Under the pieces are notes generated by a model. The model was not told the DNA's origin and did not search any database. It saw only the letters and a list, made by a program, of their open reading frames with translations. Made by a program: the position numbers and the translations under genes. A DNA stretch of 43,563 bases, taken from the NCBI GenBank assembly GCA_003151425.1, contig PLXO01000085.1, positions 1 to 43,563 of the forward strand, given 5' to 3'. Below, piece by piece: positions 16,188 to 24,666 of this stretch; position 1 is the first letter of the stretch, and the number at the start of each line of letters is the position of its first letter. This stretch comes from Acetobacteraceae bacterium. GTDB lineage: Bacteria > Pseudomonadota > Alphaproteobacteria > Acetobacterales > Acetobacteraceae.

Positions 16188-16221
16188 AAACATCGCCGAA
16201 CATTGCCGAGCATCGCCGACA
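16188..16221 (+). repeat. Short tandem repeat in the ssuA-ssuD gap
   Basis: Three near-copies of ACATCGCCGA occur back to back in the 81-base gap between ssuA and ssuD, just before the ssuD Shine-Dalgarno AAGGAAG. The tract is untranslated in the operon frame. It is one of several such tracts in this cluster. Confidence 0.55.
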
Positions 16222-16253
16222 CGGCACCCACCATCGTCGAAGGAAGTCGCACC

Positions 16254-17450
16254 ATGAAAGCCAGCAACAAGCTCGAGTTCTTCTGGTTCCTGCCGACCAA
16301 CGGCGACGGTCCGTACCTCGGCTCCAGCCAGGGCCATCGTCCCGCCGACTACGATTACCTGCGTCAAATCGCGGTCGCCGCCGATCGTCTCGGCTATGGT
16401 GGCATCCTGCTGCCCACCGGCCCGCATTGCGAGGACGGCTGGACCTACGCCGCGGCAATCGCCCCGTTCACGGAACGGTTGCGTTTTCTCGTGGCGTTGC
16501 GTCCGGGCATCCTGACCCCGGCGCTGGCCGCCAGGCAGGCCGCTTCACTGGACCGTATCAGCAACGGTCGCCTGCTGCTCAACGTGGTCGCCGGCGGCAA
16601 CCCGGCCGATCTCGCCATGGACGGGGTCTACCTCTCGCACGATGACCGCTACGAGCAGACGCACGAATTCCTGACGATCTGGCGCAGTCTGTTCGGCGGC
16701 AAGGCGGTGGATTTCGCCGGCCGCTACCTCACCACCGAGGGCGGCCGGCTGAACTTCGACAGCGTGCAGCGCCCCTACCCGCCGCTGTGGTTCGGCGGCT
16801 CCTCCGACGCCGGCATGGCCGTGGCGGCGGAGCACGCCGACGTCTACTTGACCTGGGCCGAGCCGCCCGCCGCGATCGCCGAGAAGCTCGCCGCGGCGCG
16901 CGCCCAGGCCGAGGCACGCGGACGCACGCTGCGCTTCGGCATGCGCGTGCATCTGATCGTGCGCGAAACGGAAACCGGAGCCTGGGCCGCCGCCGACCGG
17001 CTGATCAGCAAGCTGTCCGACGACACCATCGCGCGGACCCAGCAGCGCATGCTGGCCGATCTGGATTCGGAAGGGCAGCGCCGGCAGATCGCGCTGCACC
17101 AGGGCCGCCGCGACCGGCTGGAGGTGAGTCCCAATCTGTGGGCCGGCGTCGGCCTGGTGCGGGGTGGCGTCGGCACCGCCCTGGTCGGCAGCCCGATGAC
17201 GGTCGCGGCGCGACTGCGCGAATACCAGGCGCTCGGCATCGAAACGATCATCGCATCCGGCTATCCGCATCTCGAGGAAGCCTACCGCGTGGCGGAGTTG
17301 CTGTTCCCGGCGCTCGGCATCGGTCGCGCCAGCGCAACCCCGGCCGGTCGCGAATTTAGTCCCGCCCAAGCGCCAGGCAGCCAAGCGCCAGCCGGGCAAA
17401 CACCACGCAGCCAAACGCCAGCCAACTTGACCCGGGCGGCCGCCGAATGA
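16254..17450 (+). CDS. ssuD: FMNH2-dependent alkanesulfonate monooxygenase
   Basis: This 398-residue luciferase-fold enzyme uses FMNH2 and O2 to split alkanesulfonates into an aldehyde and sulfite. It has [16 protein letters not shown] near the start, [30 protein letters not shown] and [13 protein letters not shown], all characteristic of SsuD. The fold appears complete by about residue 360. It ends in a low-complexity tail of repeated [14 protein letters not shown] words encoded by near-repeats, absent from typical SsuD. The start follows AAGGAAG. The stop overlaps ssuC (ATGA). Sulfite released here can feed the CysJI reductase encoded downstream. No ssuE flavin reductase gene is in the window. 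Confidence 0.93.
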   Translation: MKASNKLEFFWFLPTNGDGPYLGSSQGHRPADYDYLRQIAVAADRLGYGGILLPTGPHCEDGWTYAAAIAPFTERLRFLVALRPGILTPALAARQAASLDRISNGRLLLNVVAGGNPADLAMDGVYLSHDDRYEQTHEFLTIWRSLFGGKAVDFAGRYLTTEGGRLNFDSVQRPYPPLWFGGSSDAGMAVAAEHADVYLTWAEPPAAIAEKLAAARAQAEARGRTLRFGMRVHLIVRETETGAWAAADRLISKLSDDTIARTQQRMLADLDSEGQRRQIALHQGRRDRLEVSPNLWAGVGLVRGGVGTALVGSPMTVAARLREYQALGIETIIASGYPHLEEAYRVAELLFPALGIGRASATPAGREFSPAQAPGSQAPAGQTPRSQTPANLTRAAAE

Positions 17451-18226
17451 GCGCGCGCATCCCGTCCCGCCTGCACGGCACGTTACCCTGGCTGGTGCCG
17501 ATCGTCGTGCTGGCGGGCTGGCAGGCAGGCAGCGATCTCGGCTGGATCGATGTCGACGTGCTGCCCTCGCCCACCGCGGTCGCCCACGCCGGCTGGCAGT
17601 CGCTGCTGTCCGGCGACTTGGCGCGCAATGTCGCGATCAGCACCTGGCGCGCCGCGGTCGGCTTCGCCATCGGCGGCGGCATCGGCTTCGTGCTCGGCCT
17701 GCTCAACGGGCTGTCCGGCCTGGCCGAGAAACTGACCGACAGCACGCTGCAGATGGTCCGCAACATTCCGCACCTGGCGCTGATCCCGCTGGTCATCCTG
17801 TGGTTCGGCATCGGTGAGGAGGCGAAGATCTTCCTGGTGGCACTCGGCGTGTTCTTCCCGATCTACGTGAACACGCTGCACGGCGTGCGCTCGGTCGATC
17901 CGCACCTGGTCGAAATGGGCGGCGCCTACGGCATGTCGCGCGCCACGCTGATCCGCCGCGTCGTGTTGCCGGGCGCGCTGCCCTCGATCTTCGTTGGCCT
18001 GCGCTACGGACTTGGCATCACCTGGCTCACGCTGATCGTGGCCGAGACGATCGCGGCGTCCTCCGGCATCGGCTACATGGCGATGAACGCCCGCGAGTTC
18101 ATGCTGGTCGACGTCGTAGTGTTCGCCATCCTGATCTACGCCGCCCTGGGCAAGCTCGCCGACAGCGCCGTGCGCGTGCTGGAGCGGGTCTGCCTCGCCT
18201 GGAACCCGGTCTATCGCCAGCAGTGA
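17447..18226 (+). CDS. ssuC: Sulfonate ABC transporter permease
   Basis: This 259-residue inner-membrane permease has about six transmembrane segments, with the first at [32 protein letters not shown] is the usual opening motif of SsuC/TauC/NrtB permeases. The ABC coupling loop is [20 protein letters not shown] followed by [28 protein letters not shown] and [15 protein letters not shown] close the domain. It starts within the ssuD stop (ATGA) and ends 13 bases before ssuB. The family alone would fit nitrate or taurine as well; the ssuD neighbour makes sulfonate most likely. Confidence 0.93.
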   Translation: MSARIPSRLHGTLPWLVPIVVLAGWQAGSDLGWIDVDVLPSPTAVAHAGWQSLLSGDLARNVAISTWRAAVGFAIGGGIGFVLGLLNGLSGLAEKLTDSTLQMVRNIPHLALIPLVILWFGIGEEAKIFLVALGVFFPIYVNTLHGVRSVDPHLVEMGGAYGMSRATLIRRVVLPGALPSIFVGLRYGLGITWLTLIVAETIAASSGIGYMAMNAREFMLVDVVVFAILIYAALGKLADSAVRVLERVCLAWNPVYRQQ

Positions 18227-18239
18227 CGGAGCATCGGCC

Positions 18240-19211
18240 ATGACCGCGACCCCCACCATGAGCGCGACCCAAACCATGAGCACGACCAAGGAAACCTTCA
18301 GCCCAGCCTACGCCAGGCGCCGCGCCCGCGACCTGTCCGAACCGGTGCCGCAACGGCCCGTCGCGGTGCGGTTGCGCGGGGTGGAGAAGTCGTTCCGCGC
18401 GCTGTCGGTGCTGCGCGGCATCGACCTCGACATCCCAAGCGGTCAGTTCGTCGCCATCGTCGGCCGCAGTGGCTGCGGCAAGAGCACGCTGCTGCGTCTG
18501 CTGGCCGGACTGGAGGCGCCCAGTGCCGGGCATATCGGCATCGGCCACGTTGAGGGCGCGTTCAGCGAAAACGATACGTTCAGCGGAAACGATACGTTCA
18601 ACGGGGACGCTGCGTTCGGCGGACGCGGCACGAACACCGCGGCTGGTACCACCGGCAAGAACAGGGCGCCCAACGAGCACGTGCGGCTGATGTTCCAGGA
18701 GCCACGGCTGCTGCCCTGGGCGCGCGTGGCGCGCAACGTTGAGGTGGGATTGACCCGCGCCGAGCACCGCCGCGCGCGCCGGCACCTGGCGCGTGAGGCG
18801 CTCCTTCGCGTCGGACTAGCCGAGCGCGCCGATGACTGGCCCGCGGTGCTGTCCGGCGGCCAAAAGCAGCGTGTCGCGCTGGCCCGCGCGCTGGTCAGCC
18901 GGCCCTGGCTGCTGGCGCTGGACGAGCCGCTCGGCGCGCTCGACGCGCTGACCCGCATCGGCATGCAGGAGCTGATCGAAACAGTCTGGCGGGCGCAACG
19001 TTTCACCGCCGTGCTGGTGACACACGACGTGACCGAGGCGGTGACCCTGGCCGACCGCATGCTGGTGCTGGAGGACGGCCGCATCACCGCCGACCTTGCG
19101 GTGGACCTGCCGCGGCCGCGCCGCAAGGGCGATCCGGACCTGGCGCGCATCGAGGGCCGTGTCCTCGATCATCTGCTGCTGCGTCACCGCCTGACGGAGG
19201 GATCGACATGA
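18240..19211 (+). CDS. ssuB: Sulfonate ABC transporter ATPase with repeat-rich insert
   Basis: The 323-residue ATPase energises SsuC. It has Walker [11 protein letters not shown]-loop [12 protein letters not shown] (the typical SsuB form), signature LSGGQKQR, Walker [14 protein letters not shown] and the switch His in [10 protein letters not shown]. Two oddities stand out. The N-terminus is three tandem 18-base units, each starting with ATG (18240, 18258, 18276), giving [18 protein letters not shown] and three possible starts. Between Walker A and the Q-loop there is an insert of about 40 residues containing [20 protein letters not shown] repeats, where normal SsuB has only a few residues. 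The gene overlaps the next one by ATGA. Confidence 0.92.
   Translation: MTATPTMSATQTMSTTKETFSPAYARRRARDLSEPVPQRPVAVRLRGVEKSFRALSVLRGIDLDIPSGQFVAIVGRSGCGKSTLLRLLAGLEAPSAGHIGIGHVEGAFSENDTFSGNDTFNGDAAFGGRGTNTAAGTTGKNRAPNEHVRLMFQEPRLLPWARVARNVEVGLTRAEHRRARRHLAREALLRVGLAERADDWPAVLSGGQKQRVALARALVSRPWLLALDEPLGALDALTRIGMQELIETVWRAQRFTAVLVTHDVTEAVTLADRMLVLEDGRITADLAVDLPRPRRKGDPDLARIEGRVLDHLLLRHRLTEGST
18549..18630 (+). repeat. Degenerate tandem repeat inside ssuB
   Basis: The words GCGTTCAGCGAAAACGATAC, GTTCAGCGGAAACGATAC and GTTCAACGGGGACGCTGC follow one another at 18-base spacing and are then lost in TTCGGCGGACGC. They encode [18 protein letters not shown] and FGGRGT. The tract keeps the reading frame and sits in the loop region between the Walker A helix and the Q-loop. 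Confidence 0.75.
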
Positions 19212-20644
19212 CCACGATCGCCATTGTCGGCGCTGGGTTCAGCGGCACGCTGGTCGCCCTGCACCTGCTGCGCCAGTGTCCGCCGGGCACCCGCATCGTC
19301 CTTATAGAGCGCAACCACCAGTTCGGTCTCGGCCAGGCCTATGCCACCGGCAATCCAAACCACCTGCTGAACGTGCCCGCCGGGCGGATGAGCGCCTTCC
19401 ATCAGCGCCCGGATGACTTCCTGCGATGGCTTAAAACGCTGCCGAAGAACGAGCTGGACGGCGTGGCGCCCACCGCCGACAGCTTCGCGCCACGGCGTCT
19501 GTTCGGCGCCTATATGCGCCATCTGCTACGCATGGAGATGCAGCGCCCCGCCCCGCTTGCGCGCCTGGTTCTGGTGCAGGGCGACGTCGTCGGGATCGAT
19601 CGCGGCATGCATCCGCTGACGCTGCATCTCGACCATGGCCCACCGATCCGGGCCGAGCTGGCCGTTCTGGCGGTTGGCAACTTTCCGCCCGCGCCGGTGC
19701 CGATCGCGGATCCCAGCTTCTACGACAGCCCCCTGTATCGCCCCGATCCCTGGGCGCGGGACGCCTTCACCGGGCTGGATCCCGCCGCGCCGGTGCTGCT
19801 GGTCGGCACCGGGCTGACGATGGTCGATGCCGCGGTCTCGCTGCTCGACCAGGGGCATCTCGGGCCGATCTACGCACTGTCGCGCCGCGGGCTGCTGCCG
19901 CGCCGCCACGTGTCCGGCACGCCGCCACCCGATACCGCGCCGTCCTACCCCACCGATCTCACCGCGCTGGTCCGCTGCCTGCGCCGCGAGGTCGCCGTCG
20001 CAGCCGAAACGGGCGGCGACTGGCGGCCGGTCATCGACGCGATGCGCCCGTTCACCCAGGATGTCTGGCAGGCGATGTCGTTGCCGGACCGTGCCCGCTT
20101 CCTGCGCCATCTGCGGCCGTGGTGGGAGGTGCATCGCCACCGCATGCCGGGCCCGGTCGCCGACCGGATCGAGCAGGCACGTGAGCGTCGGCAATTGCGT
20201 ATCCGCGCCGGGCACATTCGTGGCTTCCGTGTCGAAGACGGCATGATCGACGTGATCTATCGGCCGCGCGGCGTCGAGCTCACCGCGACGCTGCTCGTCG
20301 CGCGCGTGATCAACTGCGCCGGCCCCGGCGCGGACTACGACCGCATCGCCGATCCGCTCGTGCGCCGGCTGCTGCACGAGGGGACGGCACGGCCGGATGC
20401 GCTGCGGCTGGGGCTGGACGTGACCGGCACGTGCGCACTGCGGCTTGGCACGGGAGCGATTTCGCGGCGGATCTTCGCCGTCGGCCCGGTGACGAAGGCC
20501 GCGTTCTGGGAGATGACGGCGGTGCCGGATATCCGCCGGCAGTGCGAGCTTCTGGCCCAGCATCTGGCGGCGCTGGTCCGCACGCCGGCCAGCATCACGG
20601 CCCCGGCCGCAACCCGCCCGAGCGTACTGACCGACGCGATCTGA
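19208..20644 (+). CDS. FAD/NAD(P)-binding protein (COG4529/YdhS-like) in the ssu operon
   Basis: The 478-residue protein starts [20 protein letters not shown], a Rossmann FAD-binding motif (GAGFSG). It has [20 protein letters not shown], the family block of the YdhS-like FAD/NAD(P)-binding group, and a second nucleotide site [29 protein letters not shown] and [14 protein letters not shown] further support the family. Substrates of this family are not well known. It is translationally coupled to ssuB (ATGA at 19208-19211) and so is the fifth gene of the sulfonate set. It might deliver reduced flavin or oxidise a sulfur compound, but this is inference from position only. Confidence 0.8.
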   Translation: MTTIAIVGAGFSGTLVALHLLRQCPPGTRIVLIERNHQFGLGQAYATGNPNHLLNVPAGRMSAFHQRPDDFLRWLKTLPKNELDGVAPTADSFAPRRLFGAYMRHLLRMEMQRPAPLARLVLVQGDVVGIDRGMHPLTLHLDHGPPIRAELAVLAVGNFPPAPVPIADPSFYDSPLYRPDPWARDAFTGLDPAAPVLLVGTGLTMVDAAVSLLDQGHLGPIYALSRRGLLPRRHVSGTPPPDTAPSYPTDLTALVRCLRREVAVAAETGGDWRPVIDAMRPFTQDVWQAMSLPDRARFLRHLRPWWEVHRHRMPGPVADRIEQARERRQLRIRAGHIRGFRVEDGMIDVIYRPRGVELTATLLVARVINCAGPGADYDRIADPLVRRLLHEGTARPDALRLGLDVTGTCALRLGTGAISRRIFAVGPVTKAAFWEMTAVPDIRRQCELLAQHLAALVRTPASITAPAATRPSVLTDAI

Positions 20645-20664
20645 CGCCGACCGCGCTATCGTGT

Positions 20665-20685
20665 CATGGCCGTGCCCCGGCCATG
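20665..20685. repeat. GTCATGGCCG hairpin after the ssu operon
   Basis: CATGGCCG (20665-20672) and CGGCCATG (20678-20685) form a perfect 8-base stem with a 5-base loop. The sequence begins GTCATGGCC like the repeats at 3044 and 4377. It lies shortly after the oxidoreductase stop and could act as a 3' hairpin, although no T-run follows. The rest of the 278-base gap to the next gene contains only a small dyad GAGAAT/ATTCTC at 20854-20868. Confidence 0.55.
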
Positions 20686-20922
20686 CCGCCGAGGGGCAAC
20701 AGCACCTCACCAAAATGAGCGTTGCTGACCACCGCCCCGGCAGGCGGCGGGAATGAGCTGCTGCCGACAGCGCCTCCGTTGAAAGGAAACCCGCCTCTGC
20801 TCGGCGATCCGGAGAGGAACGCACTCTTCATACCGGGGCTATTGCGCCAAATTGAGAATGGAATTCTCTACTCGCCGAATCGGCCGTGATGGGCCGCGAC
20901 GCCAGGCCGAGGATTCCACCGC

Positions 20923-21765
20923 TTGCAGACCAACTTCGCGACGGCCGCACGCTTACGGGTTCCGGACTTCCCGCCCGGCACCGTCTGGTTGGCTGGCGCC
21001 GGCCCCGGCGACCCGGGGCTGCTCTCGCTCTACGCATTGCATGCGCTCAACACGGCGGACGTGGTGTTGCACGACGCCCTGCTGTCGCCGGATATCCTGG
21101 GCCTCGCGGCGACCGCGCGGCTGGAATGCGTCGGCAAGCGCGCCGGAGCGATGCGCACTCACCAGTTGCGGATCAACCAGCGGCTGATCGCGCTCGCCCG
21201 CCAGGGACAGCGCGTGCTGCGGCTGAAGGGTGGCGATCCCCTGATCTTCGGGCGCGGCGGCGAGGAGGCATTGGCGCTCGCCGCGGCTGGCGTGTCATTT
21301 CGGATCGTGCCCGGCATTTCGGCCGGTGTCGGCGGCACCGCCAGCGCCGGCATCCCCCTGACGCATCGCGGGCTGGCCCGTAGCGTCGTGTTCGCCACCG
21401 GGCATGATTCGCACGGCGAGCTGCCGGACACGCTCGATTGGGCCGCGCTCGCGCGCTGCGACGTGCTGGTGTTCTACATGGCGATGCGTCGGGCGGGTAC
21501 CGTCGCCGCGCGGCTGATCGCGTCCGGGCGGCCGCCGGATGAGGCGATGGCTTTCCTGAGCGATGCCTCCACGTCGCACCAGCGTGTCACGCTGGCGACT
21601 CTCGCCACCGCCGCCGAGGTCGCCGTGCGTCTCGGCGCGCGCGCGCCAACGCTGATCGTGGTCGGGCCGGTGCTGACGCTGCGCGCGATGATCGCACCGT
21701 TGCAGCAAGCAGCGCCGATGACGCTGGAGCCGGCGCCGCGCACCGCCACGCGCGCGTTGCCATGA
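20923..21765 (+). CDS. cobA: Uroporphyrinogen-III C-methyltransferase (SUMT)
   Basis: This 280-residue enzyme methylates uroporphyrinogen III twice to precorrin-2, the first committed step to siroheme and cobalamin. Motifs: VWLAGAGPGDPGLLSL at residue 22, LKGGDPLIFGRGGEEA, and PGISAGVGGTASAGIPLTHR. These are the standard SAM and substrate-binding blocks. The start appears to be TTG 20923, preceded by GAGGA at 10 bases; an in-frame stop at 20887-20889 leaves no upstream ATG. Next to the cysG N-domain gene and cysJI, the likely role is siroheme for sulfite reductase. The name could also be cysG C-domain or sumT. Confidence 0.9.
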   Translation: MQTNFATAARLRVPDFPPGTVWLAGAGPGDPGLLSLYALHALNTADVVLHDALLSPDILGLAATARLECVGKRAGAMRTHQLRINQRLIALARQGQRVLRLKGGDPLIFGRGGEEALALAAAGVSFRIVPGISAGVGGTASAGIPLTHRGLARSVVFATGHDSHGELPDTLDWAALARCDVLVFYMAMRRAGTVAARLIASGRPPDEAMAFLSDASTSHQRVTLATLATAAEVAVRLGARAPTLIVVGPVLTLRAMIAPLQQAAPMTLEPAPRTATRALP

Positions 21766-22034
21766 GGCTGCCGGACATAAGTGCGCCGTCCATGACTGCG
21801 CCGACCACCGCCGCGCCCATCCGGCTCGCGACCAGGCGCCGACCGAGGCCGGAATCGCTTTTTAGGCAGGCTTGTGTCGCGCCGAAGCTGTTCTCCGCAT
21901 TTCCTCCACGGCGCGGAACATTTCCGCCTCGTGTGCCGCGCAGAGGAAATAAAACTTTCTTCTATCCGCGGGTATTGACCGGCAAAAGAAAAGGCTTTTC
22001 TCCTACTGGCTGAATCTCGACGGCACAGAGACCG
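21766..22034. other. AT-richer gap between SUMT and the siroheme-synthase gene
   Basis: Most of this 269-base stretch is covered by an open frame of 83 codons at 21762-22013, whose ATG overlaps the SUMT stop (ATGA). Its product is Arg/Pro-rich without recognisable domain, so I do not call it a gene with confidence. From about 21935 the DNA becomes A-rich (GAGGAAATAAAACTTTCTTC). A 15-base near-perfect palindrome AGAAAAG-G-CTTTTCT lies at 21987-22001, only 33 bases before the next ATG. It could be an operator or a leader hairpin of the cysG-cysJ-cysI part. Confidence 0.35.
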
Positions 22035-22619
22035 ATGATCCCAATCGCGCTCGATCCCAACCGCATCACCATCGCCCTGGCTGGCCGTGGTGCCCCCTTG
22101 CGACGCCGCCTCGGCACGCTTCGGGCGGGCCACGCGCGGCAGCTCACCCTGTTCTGCGACGAGCCACGTCCCGCGCTCTGCGATCAGCCGGATGCCAGCC
22201 TCGAAGCGGCCGACGACCTCATGGTGCATCGCCGGCTGCCGCAGCCGACCGACCTCGCCGGCCTCGACGTGCTGTGGATCGCGGGCCTGACGCTGGATCT
22301 AGCGGTCCCATTAGCCGCCGCGGCGCGCATGCACGGCGTGCTGGTCAATGTCGAGGACCTGCCGGACCAGTGCGATTTTCACAGCGTGGCGGAAATCCGC
22401 CGCGGCGACCTGCTGCTCACCGTGTCGACCGGCGGCCGCAGCCCGGGACTCGCGGCACGGATCCGGGCGCGACTGGAGCGGCAATTCAGTCCGGCATGGG
22501 GTGCACGCGTCGCCCGGATAGCCTCGCTCCGCCAGCAATGGCGCGAAGACGGAAGGTCAATGGACGAGGTGTCGGCACTCACCGACGCCGTGCTGACCTC
22601 CGCCGGATGGCTGGCATGA
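22035..22619 (+). CDS. Siroheme synthase N-domain protein (precorrin-2 dehydrogenase type)
   Basis: This 194-residue protein matches the N-terminal half of CysG/Met8p, which oxidises precorrin-2 to sirohydrochlorin with NAD and inserts iron. The key block is VNVEDLPDQCDFHSVAEI followed by RRGDLLLTVSTGGRSPGLAA, equivalent to NVVDDxxxCxF and VSTGGxSP in CysG. The Rossmann start is divergent (ITIALAGRGAPLRRRL instead of a clear GGGxVA), so dinucleotide binding should be tested. Together with the separate SUMT gene it would complete siroheme synthesis. The stop overlaps the ATG of a tiny repeat ORF (ATGA at 22616). Confidence 0.85.
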   Translation: MIPIALDPNRITIALAGRGAPLRRRLGTLRAGHARQLTLFCDEPRPALCDQPDASLEAADDLMVHRRLPQPTDLAGLDVLWIAGLTLDLAVPLAAAARMHGVLVNVEDLPDQCDFHSVAEIRRGDLLLTVSTGGRSPGLAARIRARLERQFSPAWGARVARIASLRQQWREDGRSMDEVSALTDAVLTSAGWLA

Positions 22620-22720
22620 GCGCTGGTAATCCGAGAGATGACGCGAATGCTGGCCATCCAGGCGCCGACCATCCAGGCGCCGACCATCCAGGCGCCGGCA
22701 ATCCAGGAGGTCGCGGATGA
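22616..22720 (+). CDS. 34-residue HPGAD pentapeptide-repeat ORF coupled to cysJ
   Basis: The frame starts at ATG 22616, overlapping the stop of the siroheme gene (ATGA), and ends with TGA 22718-22720, overlapping the cysJ start (ATGA at 22717). The product begins MSAGNPRDDANA and continues with HPGAD repeats (GHPGADHPGADHPGAGNPGG). The DNA is a 15-base unit CCATCCAGGCGCCGA in three full copies (22654-22698) plus a diverged fourth that contains AGGAGG (22705-22710), the cysJ Shine-Dalgarno. Either the peptide is made, or the frame only carries ribosomes across the gap to cysJ. I know of no such protein family. Confidence 0.45.
   Translation: MSAGNPRDDANAGHPGADHPGADHPGAGNPGGRG
22654..22710 (+). 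repeat. 15-base tandem repeat carrying the cysJ Shine-Dalgarno
   Basis: CCATCCAGGCGCCGA occurs at 22654, 22669 and 22684 (the third ends in GG), and a truncated, altered copy CAATCCAGGAGG ends at 22710. The last copy has become a perfect AGGAGG six bases before the cysJ ATG. Confidence 0.9.
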
Positions 22721-24507
22721 GCACGTCCTTGGCAAGATCGCCGTTGCCTGACGACCAGATTGCCGTCGTGCGGCGGCTGCTCACCGGCGCGACGGCAGAG
22801 CAACGACAATGGCTGAGCGGCTACATCGCCGGCTTTGAGGCCGCGGCGGATCCGCGCACCGCGCCGGCAGCGCCCATTGCCGCAAAGCTGCCTCTGACCA
22901 TTCTTTACGGCAGTGAATCCGGCAATGCCGAAACGCTCGCGGCACAGGCTCGCAAGGCGGCTTCGCGCGTCGGCTTCGGCGTCAAGGTCCTGGACATGGC
23001 TGACGCCGCGCCGGCGGACATCGCGCGCGCCGGCAACCTGCTGGTGATTGCCAGCACGTGGGGTGAGGGCGATCCACCGCAGCGCGCCGAAGCCTTCCAT
23101 TCCGCGTTGATGGCGCAGGATGCGCTGCGCCTCGACGGGCTCCGATATGCTACCTTGGCGCTGGGCGATCGCGCATACGCACGGTTCTGCGAGACCGGGC
23201 GTCAGTTCGATGCGCGCCTCGCCGCGCTCGGGGCGCAGCGCATCGCCGAGCTGGTTGAATGCGACCTGGACTACAAGAAGCCGGCCACCGGTTGGATCGA
23301 TGTCACGCTCCGCACGCTGGCCGATCGGGCAAATCCCGGAGCCGAGCAGGTAGACCCCGGCGCGGCGGTGATCCGTGTCGATTTCGCGCGCACCGCGCCG
23401 GCCGAGGCGGAGGCGGAGGCGAGCGACGATGCGCCGCGCGTGGTCGTTGCCGAGATCGCTGCGCATATCAATCTCAACAGCAGTCGATCTGATATTGAAA
23501 CGTATCATCTCGAGCTGTCGCTGGCCGGATCAGGTCTGACCTACCAGCCCGGCGACGCGATCGGCTTCGTGCCGCGCAACGATCCGGCATTGGTGGACGC
23601 GGTGCTGACGGCCACCGGCCTGACGGACGATCCCGCAGTGCACGCCGCGCTCAGCCACCGGTTGGATGTCACCACGCTCACCCGCGCGCAGCTTGCCGAT
23701 TATGCTCGGCTGACCGGCGATGCGGCATTGCGAAACACCGCCGAAGATGACGCGCGCGCCGCCGAATTCCTGCGCGACCGCCAGTTCGTCGACCTGCTGG
23801 AGGCAGCGCCCAACCGGCTGACCGCGCAGCAACTGAGCGATCTGCTGCGGCCGCTGCCGGCGCGGCTGTATTCCGTGGCCTCGAGCCAAAAAGCGGTGGG
23901 TGAGGAGGCGCACCTGCTGATCGCCAAGGTCGATTGGGAGAGCCACGGCCGCGCACGTCACGGGGTCGCTTCGAGCGATGTCGCGATGCGGCGCCGTGTC
24001 GGCGATGCGCTGCCGATCTACGTGAAACCGAATCCGCATTTCCGTCTGCCGGCCGACGCCGCCGCCCCGTTGATCATGATCGGCCCGGGCACCGGCGTCG
24101 CACCGTTCCGCGCCTTCGTGCAGGGGCGCGAGGCCACCGGCGCGTCGGGCCACACCTGGCTGTTCTTCGGCGCACGCCGCTTCACCCACGACTTTCTGTA
24201 TCAGCTCGAATGGCAGGACTGGCTGAAGTCGGGCGTCCTGTCGCGCATCGACCTCGCGTTCTCGCGGGATCAACGCGAGAAAATCTACGTGCAGCACCGC
24301 ATGTGGGAGCAACGCCGCGAGCTGTACGCGTGGCTACGTGACGGCGCGTTCGTCTATGTGTGCGGTGACGTGAAGGCGATGGCGAAGGATGTGCACGCGA
24401 TGCTGCTGGCCATCATCGCCGATCAGTCCGGCTGCGATGCCGACGCGGCCGCCGCGGAGCTGCGCGGGATCCAGCGCGCCGGCCGCTACCGCCGCGATGT
24501 CTACTGA
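22717..24507 (+). CDS. cysJ: Sulfite reductase (NADPH) flavoprotein alpha component
   Basis: This 596-residue diflavin reductase passes electrons from NADPH through FAD and FMN to CysI. Residues about 57-200 form the flavodoxin domain, with LTILYGSESGNAETLA (FMN phosphate loop), ASTWGEGDPP and LALGDRAYARFC. Next comes the FAD/connecting region with QPGDAIGFVPRN and RLYSVASS (the FAD-binding RxYS). Last is the NADP domain with MIGPGTGVAPFRAFVQ, WLFFGARRFTHDFLY and the C-terminal GRYRRDVY. It is of normal length. The ATG overlaps a small repeat ORF and has a perfect AGGAGG. CysI follows after 159 bases. Confidence 0.95.
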   Translation: MSTSLARSPLPDDQIAVVRRLLTGATAEQRQWLSGYIAGFEAAADPRTAPAAPIAAKLPLTILYGSESGNAETLAAQARKAASRVGFGVKVLDMADAAPADIARAGNLLVIASTWGEGDPPQRAEAFHSALMAQDALRLDGLRYATLALGDRAYARFCETGRQFDARLAALGAQRIAELVECDLDYKKPATGWIDVTLRTLADRANPGAEQVDPGAAVIRVDFARTAPAEAEAEASDDAPRVVVAEIAAHINLNSSRSDIETYHLELSLAGSGLTYQPGDAIGFVPRNDPALVDAVLTATGLTDDPAVHAALSHRLDVTTLTRAQLADYARLTGDAALRNTAEDDARAAEFLRDRQFVDLLEAAPNRLTAQQLSDLLRPLPARLYSVASSQKAVGEEAHLLIAKVDWESHGRARHGVASSDVAMRRRVGDALPIYVKPNPHFRLPADAAAPLIMIGPGTGVAPFRAFVQGREATGASGHTWLFFGARRFTHDFLYQLEWQDWLKSGVLSRIDLAFSRDQREKIYVQHRMWEQRRELYAWLRDGAFVYVCGDVKAMAKDVHAMLLAIIADQSGCDADAAAAELRGIQRAGRYRRDVY

Positions 24508-24666
24508 TGGACTGTCCCCAATGATGGATGCTGCGCAAAATTGCGGAAGCGCCGGGGTGGTTCCGCGCACGCTGCTGTTGTTGGTCCGATCCGTGGGCCG
24601 GCATGACGATATAGGTCCCACCGACGAGTCAAACCGTCGGGCGGCCCGTATGAGGCGTGCATACGC

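Noticed and set aside
22654..22710. CRISPR-like regular repeat
   Set aside because: The 15-base units are directly adjacent without spacers; it is a tandem repeat.
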